Part shown: positions 13,403-18,242 of the stretch, in pieces | Position numbering within the stretch: the stretch's first letter is position 1 | Layout: every line of letters begins with the position of its first letter | DNA from: Kiritimatiellia bacterium | Lineage (GTDB): Bacteria > Verrucomicrobiota > Kiritimatiellia > RFP12 > UBA3636 | NCBI GenBank assembly: GCA_017413145.1 | Contig: JAFPUX010000216.1 | Span: 1-18,242 of the forward strand | Length of the DNA: 18,242 nt | Direction of reading: 5' to 3' | The notes under the pieces: model-generated | What the model was told of the DNA's origin: nothing | Databases searched by the model: none | The model's input: only the letters and a program-made list of their open reading frames with translations | Translations under genes and position numbers: made by a program

Positions 13403-15735
13403 GACGGGGCATGCCCAAAACAACCGCCATCCACGCCATCCTCGGCCTCCGCGTGAGTTTCGTCCGCGGCGGGGCGCCGCTGGGCGAGGGTCAGCCGGAT
13501 GACATCGCCGTCCACGCGCCATTCCAGGCCGCTCATTTCGGCGATCATGTCGAGCGCGGAATACACGCTGACGGACTTCATCTTGCACGTGACGAGGGGG
13601 AGCGAGTCCACGGCATCTGCCGGGACGTCGAGGACGAAGGTAACGCCCTGGCCGCGGGCGGCGGCGACGAAATCGTCGTGATTCCTTGCGAGGTCCTCGA
13701 GTTCAGCCACCACGTCGACGACGCTCGACTGACGGAAGTCGACGATGGGCAGCACGATCCGCTTCATCTTCTCCGCGACCGGCCCGGACGGCGGGGACGG
13801 CGGTTCGGGCTCGACGGGCCTTTGGGACGCGGCCGCGGCGGATTCCAGCAACGGGCCCAGACCCGGAACGACGGCGACCGGCGCGCCGGGATGGATTTCG
13901 TGGAGGAAATGTACGAGCGCATCGCCGTTTCGCGGATCGGGCCGAAAGATCAAGAAGGGAAACACACTCATGTCGTCCGGCCCGAGTTGGATCCTGTTTC
14001 CGTCTTCGTCGAAAGTGAACGTCGAAACGGACTCAAGACCCATCGCCGCTTCCCACCGGGAAACGGTCGCGTGCGGCGCATGGACCATGACCTCGAAGCA
14101 GTGTTTCAAGAGCATGGAATTCGTCGGAGCCGTTCCGTTTCGCGCCTGCGCGAAGGCGGCGGCGAGCTTCTCCCGGAACCCGTCCGGCAGGTTGAGCGGG
14201 GGCCGTCCGGTGCCGGCAGGAAACACCTCGAAGCTCCGTGTCGGCGCCCGTGCAACCGCATGGCATGCGGCGGCAACATCAACACCGGTGGGGACGGCTT
14301 CCTTGCGGGATGATTGCGACGCGTTCGTGGCGGGGTCTTCGGGGCTCTGCGCGGGCTGGACTTCCAGTTCGCCGGCGTAAACCGTTCCGTGCAGGGCGTT
14401 GGTGGCGGCGGCGCGGTCGACGAAACGGACGGTGAACCGTTTGCCCGGTAGCTCACCGACCGATGCGCAGAACGTCTTGACCGGACTGTGGACGCGGGCC
14501 TTGATGCCGCTTGCGAACGATACAACCCAGTTCTTGCGAAGCTCCCGCGGAGCCGTTACGTCGATGGATACCGACTCGACAACCAAGGGGAGCCAGTCTC
14601 CGTTCGCCAATGCGGACGCCAGAGGGGAATCGGCGGAAGCGGTCTCCGCGGACTCCGCGTGGGATTCTTCCGCGGGGCTCTGCGTGGCGTTTTCGTGGGG
14701 CGTCGGTTCGGCGGACTTGGCGGCGCTGCGGGCTTCGACTTCGCGTGCGAAGGCGAGCGCTTCGGGGTCTCCGGCGAAGAGCGTTTCCTTGCGTTCGAGG
14801 ACGGCGGTCGCGAGATCGCCGCTCGTGGGGTCGGCGCCCCACGTCGCGCCGTGGTCGCGAAGCCAGGCGTCGAGGGGCCTGACAACCCGCCACGGCAGGC
14901 ACGGGAAGTTCGTGTAATACCGCGGATTCCGGTTTTCGATCTGATGGTCGTATTCGCGCAGGAGCAGCAGGGCGAGGGCGGGGACGTGTGCGTCGCCGCC
15001 ACCGCGTTTGAGCCGTTCCAGCGCGCGGTCGACATATCCCGGAACGGCGCTGATCTGCCATGGTTCCGGGAAGGTCGTCCGCACGAACGGAACGCGCCAG
15101 CACCAGCGGCGCAGGATTGCAAGATCCTCCGCGGGCGTGCGGGGCGCTTCATGGGCGACGAAATCCCCGTCCGCCCCGATTTCCAGGTCGAGTTTCGCCG
15201 GAATGTCGTCGTGGACGTAGACTCCGTCGAGCCTCAACGTCGGGTGTTCGGGATCGTCGTCGAGATCGACGCGCCGCACGGCGAAATCGTAGAGCAGCGC
15301 GAGCGGGTCGTGGACGGGCGGCTCGTCCGCCGTGAGGTCGCCGGCGAAGCGCAGGATGCGGGTCGTGGCGGGCGACGTCCAGTGGAAGAGCGCGATCGTG
15401 CGGCCCGGGAAGGGGCGGCCGTCGTCCGATCCGAGGAACACGACGCCGAAGACGTCTTTTGCCGGGGCGTCCTCCCCGAACGGACGCACATCGCGGACGA
15501 AGTCCCACGGGAAGCAACCGGGGCGTTCTTCGCAGGTTCGCAGGACACGCCGTGCCGACGGATCGAGCGTTTCAAAGTCGAACCCGCCCTTCGCCGCTTC
15601 CGCGACTCCGGCCCGGATGTCGGCGAACGCGTTGGCGAGAACCGAGCGCGAAGGGGCGTTCGTGGCGGGGTCATCGGCATGCGCCGGCGCGGCGGCGAGG
15701 GCGAGGAGGGTGAGGAGGAGGGCGAGTTTCTTCAT
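13390..15735 (-). CDS. Large composite secreted protein with C-terminal STN-like domain
   Basis: This 781-residue protein starts at the ATG complementary to 15733-15735 after GAAAGGAAA. The leader MKKLALLLTLLALAAAPAHA is followed by DDPATNAP. Residues 30-340 are an unrecognised N-terminal region. At 344-370 a low-complexity linker (ATQSPAEESHAESAETASADS) matches the C-terminal tails of neighbouring proteins. Residues 380-462 are the domain shared with the 408-aa protein at 3428. A second linker EDPATNASQ lies at 466-474. After a proline-rich stretch (640-653), residues 657-750 form an STN/secretin-N-like domain (LVTCKMKSVSVYSALDMIAE, then SGLEWRVDGDVIRLTL). It ends PSAEN with the stop in the 180-bp repeat. 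It looks like a fusion of three units joined by repeat-derived linkers. It has no secretin pore domain; function unknown. Confidence 0.7.
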   Translation of the reverse strand: MKKLALLLTLLALAAAPAHADDPATNAPSRSVLANAFADIRAGVAEAAKGGFDFETLDPSARRVLRTCEERPGCFPWDFVRDVRPFGEDAPAKDVFGVVFLGSDDGRPFPGRTIALFHWTSPATTRILRFAGDLTADEPPVHDPLALLYDFAVRRVDLDDDPEHPTLRLDGVYVHDDIPAKLDLEIGADGDFVAHEAPRTPAEDLAILRRWCWRVPFVRTTFPEPWQISAVPGYVDRALERLKRGGGDAHVPALALLLLREYDHQIENRNPRYYTNFPCLPWRVVRPLDAWLRDHGATWGADPTSGDLATAVLERKETLFAGDPEALAFAREVEARSAAKSAEPTPHENATQSPAEESHAESAETASADSPLASALANGDWLPLVVESVSIDVTAPRELRKNWVVSFASGIKARVHSPVKTFCASVGELPGKRFTVRFVDRAAATNALHGTVYAGELEVQPAQSPEDPATNASQSSRKEAVPTGVDVAAACHAVARAPTRSFEVFPAGTGRPPLNLPDGFREKLAAAFAQARNGTAPTNSMLLKHCFEVMVHAPHATVSRWEAAMGLESVSTFTFDEDGNRIQLGPDDMSVFPFLIFRPDPRNGDALVHFLHEIHPGAPVAVVPGLGPLLESAAAASQRPVEPEPPSPPSGPVAEKMKRIVLPIVDFRQSSVVDVVAELEDLARNHDDFVAAARGQGVTFVLDVPADAVDSLPLVTCKMKSVSVYSALDMIAEMSGLEWRVDGDVIRLTLAQRRPAADETHAEAEDGVDGGCFGHAPSAEN

Positions 15736-15879
15736 GGCGTGTTTCCTTTCTTTGCGGACTTGGCGGACTTTGCGTGAGGGATCAAAGGACGGAAGGGACA
15801 GAAGGGACGGAAGGGACGAGAGTTCGGGATTGTTCACAAATCGCAATTGTTCACAATTGTCCACAAAGCCAAATTCAAA
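15736..15879. repeat. Spacer with HAKSAK-type word, decamer tandem and fifth DnaA-box-like trio
   Basis: Next to the start codon, 15751-15780 holds a CTTTGCGGACTTGGCGGAC word that also occurs at 11283-11310, where it is translated as HAKSAKSAK. At 15791-15820 three GAAGGGACGG-type decamers follow one another. TTGTTCACA then lies at 15830-15838 and 15847-15855, and TTGTCCACA at 15857-15865, with the usual 17/10-bp spacing. No gene is seen here. Confidence 0.7.
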
Positions 15880-16878
15880 TCAATTCTCCGCGTCCTCCGC
15901 GTGAGATTCTTCCGCGGGGCTCTGCGCGGCGGGGTCGCGGCCCTCGCCAGCGAGGAAGCGGCGTTCTTGCTCGATCCGCCGCGCGATTGCGTCGCGGCGG
16001 GTCTTGATGGCGGCTGTCTCTTCGGCGGTCCGGGCGGTGTCCGTCTTTGCGAGCTCTTCGTCCAGCCCGCGGACTTCGTATTCGAGTTGCTCGATTGCGT
16101 GACGGATGCGTTCCGCTTTGCCGGCGGGAGTCGCGGCGGGCGCGTTCGTGGCGGGGGCTGTATTCAATGCCGGAATCGTCAGTTTCAAACCGGGGCGAAC
16201 GATATTTGGATCAGGCAAGACCGTTTTGTTCGCCTCCCAAATGATTCTCCATTTCGATCCGTTCCCGTAGAACAAGGCGGCGATGCCCGAAAGCGTTCCG
16301 TTGTCCGGACCATCGTGGGCGCGGTATTCGCGCGGTAGCGGAAGATTGCGATACCATGTCTTTTCGGCTTCGACAACATCGACCCGCCAAGCCGTCATTC
16401 GCTCGGCAATGGCCGAGAAGACCGGCGCCGGCAGATGGAAATCGGCAAAGAATACACGGTCGTCGGACAAAACGATCAGACCGGAGTGTCCCCAAAAACG
16501 AAAAGTACGGACGATTCCGTTCGTTAGCACCATGTCGATTTCCCGGACGGGCATCAAATAATTCTCCGTCCCGAATAGTGTCCAGTCTTCCGTCTTTCCG
16601 AGCAATGCGAGAACCGCCTCCCCTTCTGTTTGCGAAACGGGATGGCGGTAGATTCCCTCCGTTCGGGCGGCCTCGCGCAGATACTGGCTTCCTTCCCAAA
16701 AACGAAACTGCACCACTTCTGCGGCCGACGGAATGGAAAACCCTTTTGCCTCCAGACGGTCATTTGCGTTCGGAAGTCGTTCGCCGTCGTTTCGGTCATA
16801 CGGGTCTTTGACGCTGGTTGCCGATACGCTGCCTGCCGCGAGGGCGAGGAGGGGAAGGAGGAGGGCGAGGCGTTTCAT
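15880..16878 (-). CDS. Secreted LysM protein with C-terminal coiled coil
   Basis: This 332-residue protein starts at the ATG complementary to 16876-16878. The leader MKRLALLLPLLALAAGSVSA has an S-V-S-A end that suits signal peptidase I. Residues 25-190 are unrecognised, with PVSQTEGEAVLALLGKTEDW (80-99) matching the paralogue at 9743. The LysM domain is at 193-237 (NGTLSGIAALFYGNGSKW, then IIWEANKTVLPDPN and GLKLTIPA) and is nearly the same as that of the paralogue. Residues 253-310 are charged and heptad-like (HAIEQLEYEVRGLDEELAK, RRIEQERRFL), predicting a coiled coil absent from the paralogue. The tail SPAEESHAEDAEN and stop are repeat-derived. It probably sits at the peptidoglycan as an oligomer; this is inferred. 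Confidence 0.75.
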   Translation of the reverse strand: MKRLALLLPLLALAAGSVSATSVKDPYDRNDGERLPNANDRLEAKGFSIPSAAEVVQFRFWEGSQYLREAARTEGIYRHPVSQTEGEAVLALLGKTEDWTLFGTENYLMPVREIDMVLTNGIVRTFRFWGHSGLIVLSDDRVFFADFHLPAPVFSAIAERMTAWRVDVVEAEKTWYRNLPLPREYRAHDGPDNGTLSGIAALFYGNGSKWRIIWEANKTVLPDPNIVRPGLKLTIPALNTAPATNAPAATPAGKAERIRHAIEQLEYEVRGLDEELAKTDTARTAEETAAIKTRRDAIARRIEQERRFLAGEGRDPAAQSPAEESHAEDAEN

Positions 16879-16897
16879 TGCGGGCGGGGGCGGGGTC

Positions 16898-16929
16898 AAT
16901 GCTGAATGATGAATGCTGAATGATGAATG
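16898..16929. repeat. Tandem 14-bp repeat (AATGCTGAATGATG) in the leader of the LysM/coiled-coil gene
   Basis: Two full 14-bp copies plus a partial third precede the minus-strand start at 16878. On the coding strand this is a CATTCATCATTCAGCATT tract. A shortened relative (ATGCTAAATGCGG) precedes 10910. It has the position, though not the sequence, of the GTTGAAAGG tracts. Confidence 0.7.
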
Positions 16930-16948
16930 CGGCGTGGCGGGGTGCTGG

Positions 16949-17548
16949 TCAGAACCTGACGTTTAAAAACGGAAGTGCGATGCAGTCTTCGCACATCTCC
17001 ATGTTCGCGGCGCCAAGTTGGACGCCGTAAAGCGAACTTGTCATGTTGATCAAGCCGAGTTGGAATCCTTCAAGGCGTTCGGCGGTGTTGATCAGCCCGA
17101 TCTGAACGCCTTCAAGCCTGTTGCAAAAGTTGATGAGACCGGCTTGCAATCCGTACACACCGTGATCGCACTTGTTGAACAGTCCGATTTGCGCGCCGCC
17201 GAGGACATCGCCCTCCGAATAATTGAAAACGCCGAGCTGCAAGCCGTGGAATTCTTCCGCGAGATTGACGAGGCCGATCTGGACGCCGGCAAGATAGCCG
17301 GCATCGTTCACGACGCCCGCGTCGATGCCGATCACGCCCGCGTGCTTCGCGTAGGGCAGCGAGAGGCGGACGCCCAGCACGGACGCATCCTCCGAACCGA
17401 TCTGCACGGGTGGAAAGATGCCGACCGCGAGGACGGGAACGATCGGAGGATAGCGATCCTCGGTTTCGGCGTTCGTGGCGGGGTCTTCGGCACGCGCCGG
17501 CGCGGCGGCGAGGGCAAAGAGGGGGAGGAGGAGGGCGAGGCGGTTCAT
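16949..17548 (-). CDS. LA_2272-like surface repeat protein
   Basis: This 199-residue protein starts at the ATG complementary to 17546-17548 after GAAAGGAAA. The leader MNRLALLLPLFALAAAPARA is followed by EDPATNA. From residue 88 there are seven units of the form G-V/L-Q-I/L-G-L-I/V-N at 14-15 residue spacing (GVQIGLVN 88, GLQLGVFN 102, AQIGLFN 119, GLQAGLIN 133, GVQIGLIN 147, GFQLGLIN 161, GVQLGAAN 175). The end LPFLNVRF is also characteristic. This matches the LA_2272 surface repeat family first named in Leptospira and also found in other host-associated bacteria. A beta-rich, exported and possibly outer-membrane or surface location is likely; no ligand is known. It lacks the HAEDAEN tail. 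Confidence 0.8.
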   Translation of the reverse strand: MNRLALLLPLFALAAAPARAEDPATNAETEDRYPPIVPVLAVGIFPPVQIGSEDASVLGVRLSLPYAKHAGVIGIDAGVVNDAGYLAGVQIGLVNLAEEFHGLQLGVFNYSEGDVLGGAQIGLFNKCDHGVYGLQAGLINFCNRLEGVQIGLINTAERLEGFQLGLINMTSSLYGVQLGAANMEMCEDCIALPFLNVRF

Positions 17549-17638
17549 GCGGTGTTTCCTTTCGTGGCGGGGTGCGGGGAATGTTGCCAATGTGGAAGTG
17601 TTGCCAGTTCCAATGTTGCCAGTTGCCAGTGGCAGTGG
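17549..17638. repeat. Spacer with TTGCCA word repeats
   Basis: After the ribosome binding segment of the surface repeat gene, 17580-17637 repeats ATGTTGCCA and AGTTGCCAGT words four to five times. On the coding strand this reads as a CTGGCAACATTGG tract. No gene is seen. It resembles in position the other word tracts upstream of minus-strand genes. Confidence 0.6.
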
Positions 17639-18242
17639 TTACCGCACGAGGTCGCGGAGGGGCGCGGTGCGGGCGCCGGCGGCCTTCGCGGCGCGGCCGA
17701 AGGCCTTGAACCGTGTCTGGAACTCCCCCTCCGCCGGGAGGCCGTCGGGGCGTTCCGCCACGAGGGCCGCGCAGTCTTCCATGAACCGGCGCAGTCCGTC
17801 CAGCGCGGCGCGGACTTCGTCCGGCGCGCCGTCCGCGGGGAGCGCCGCGAGGTCGGCGGCGACCCGTTCCAGCAACGGGATCATCGCGGGGTCGGTGCGG
17901 TCGTCGGGCTCGCGGCATTCCGATTCGAAGAAGACGCCGGCGACGAGGTCCACGAGGACGTCCAGGGCGGCGCGCTCGCGCGCGCCGGGCGGCAGCGGCG
18001 CGGCGCCGAGCTTTTCCGCGAGCGCGTCGTAGGCGGCGTCCTCCGGCGGCGGCGGGACGAAGCCCTCCGAGCGCAGGGCGTCGAGGATCGCCGTCGCGGG
18101 CGCGGTCTCGCCCGCGCGCTCCCAGCATTGCGCGAGGTGGAACTGCCGCGTCTTCCGGCCGGCGGCGCGGCGCGCGCGCATGAGCGAATCCCACTCGGGC
18201 GCGGTGCGGCTGTCGGCGCTTTCGAACGCGGCGGCGAAGCGC
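17639..18242 (-). CDS. C-terminal part of an uncharacterised protein (runs off right edge)
   Basis: The frame is open from the right edge to the stop at 17639-17641, about 201 codons. An internal Met at 18181 could be read as a start, but the frame continues upstream as AFESADSRTAPEWDSLM with similar composition, so a longer gene is more likely. The protein is helical and alanine-rich. WDSLMRARRAAGRKTRQFHLAQCWERAGETAPATAILDAL resembles a TPR-like or TssA/VasJ-like helical segment only loosely (the residues are split here only by meaning: WDSLMRARRAAG, RQFHLAQCWERAG, TAPATAILDAL). The rest shows no motif. It lacks the HAEDAEN tail. Function cannot be assigned from this part. Confidence 0.6.
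   Translation of the reverse strand, partial: RFAAAFESADSRTAPEWDSLMRARRAAGRKTRQFHLAQCWERAGETAPATAILDALRSEGFVPPPPEDAAYDALAEKLGAAPLPPGARERAALDVLVDLVAGVFFESECREPDDRTDPAMIPLLERVAADLAALPADGAPDEVRAALDGLRRFMEDCAALVAERPDGLPAEGEFQTRFKAFGRAAKAAGARTAPLRDLVR

Noticed and set aside
14488..15777. Plus-strand open frame of about 430 codons across the 781-aa gene
   Set aside because: The minus-strand frame has a signal peptide, ribosome binding site and an STN-like domain. The plus-strand product has no recognisable feature.
1..18242. tRNA, rRNA or complete insertion sequence
   Set aside because: No cloverleaf-like segment, rRNA signature, transposase or integrase motif was seen on either strand.

Overview
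The window is high-GC bacterial DNA with unusually repeat-rich spacers. No rRNA, tRNA or core housekeeping gene is visible, so taxonomy can only be guessed. A BspA-type leucine-rich repeat protein, an LA_2272-like surface repeat protein, LysM and secretin-N-like domains, many small secreted paralogues and DUF4143-type ATPases together suggest a Verrucomicrobiota/Kiritimatiellota-like or related host-associated bacterium. This is inference with low to moderate confidence.

The two strands carry different content. Every probable envelope gene is on the minus strand: a partial BspA-like protein (1-424), a 3-TM protein (549-1175), a lipoprotein with an STN-like C-terminus (1510-2685), a secreted 408-aa protein (3428-4654), two multipass membrane proteins (6613-7335, 7418-7948), two paralogous LysM proteins (9743-10813, 15880-16878), a small membrane protein (10938-11237), a 781-aa composite secreted protein with an STN domain (13390-15735), an LA_2272-like repeat protein (16949-17548) and a partial protein at the right edge (17639-18242). 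The plus strand carries only accessory-type genes: a RelB/DinJ-YafQ toxin-antitoxin operon (2797-3341) and three different ATPases with nuclease-like C-termini (5188-6354, 8228-9571, 11758-13197). Each plus-strand unit has its own recognisable promoter and its own upstream repeat or palindrome.

The most striking property is the repeat architecture. (i) Six minus-strand genes begin with nearly the same leader, MKRLALLLPLLALAAAPARA, often followed by a DPATNAP linker; bare leader copies also lie in a spacer near 11.3 kb. (ii) Five genes end in a low-complexity HAEDAEN-type tail, and in each the stop codon lies at the edge of a dispersed repeat. (iii) A 224-bp element with about 20-bp terminal inverted repeats is present in three full copies and one truncated copy, directly abutting stop codons. 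(iv) Five copies of a module carry three DnaA-box-like 9-mers (TTGTCCACA/TTGTTCACA) at a fixed 17/10-bp spacing. (v) A 180-bp block, about 97% identical between copies, follows ATPases 2 and 3. Dispersed repeats therefore supply starts, linkers, tails and stop codons to otherwise unrelated secreted proteins, while a set of ATPase/nuclease-like genes with private operator-like repeats is interspersed. No single pathway unites the genes. The picture is an envelope-protein array being reshaped by repeats and accessory cassettes.
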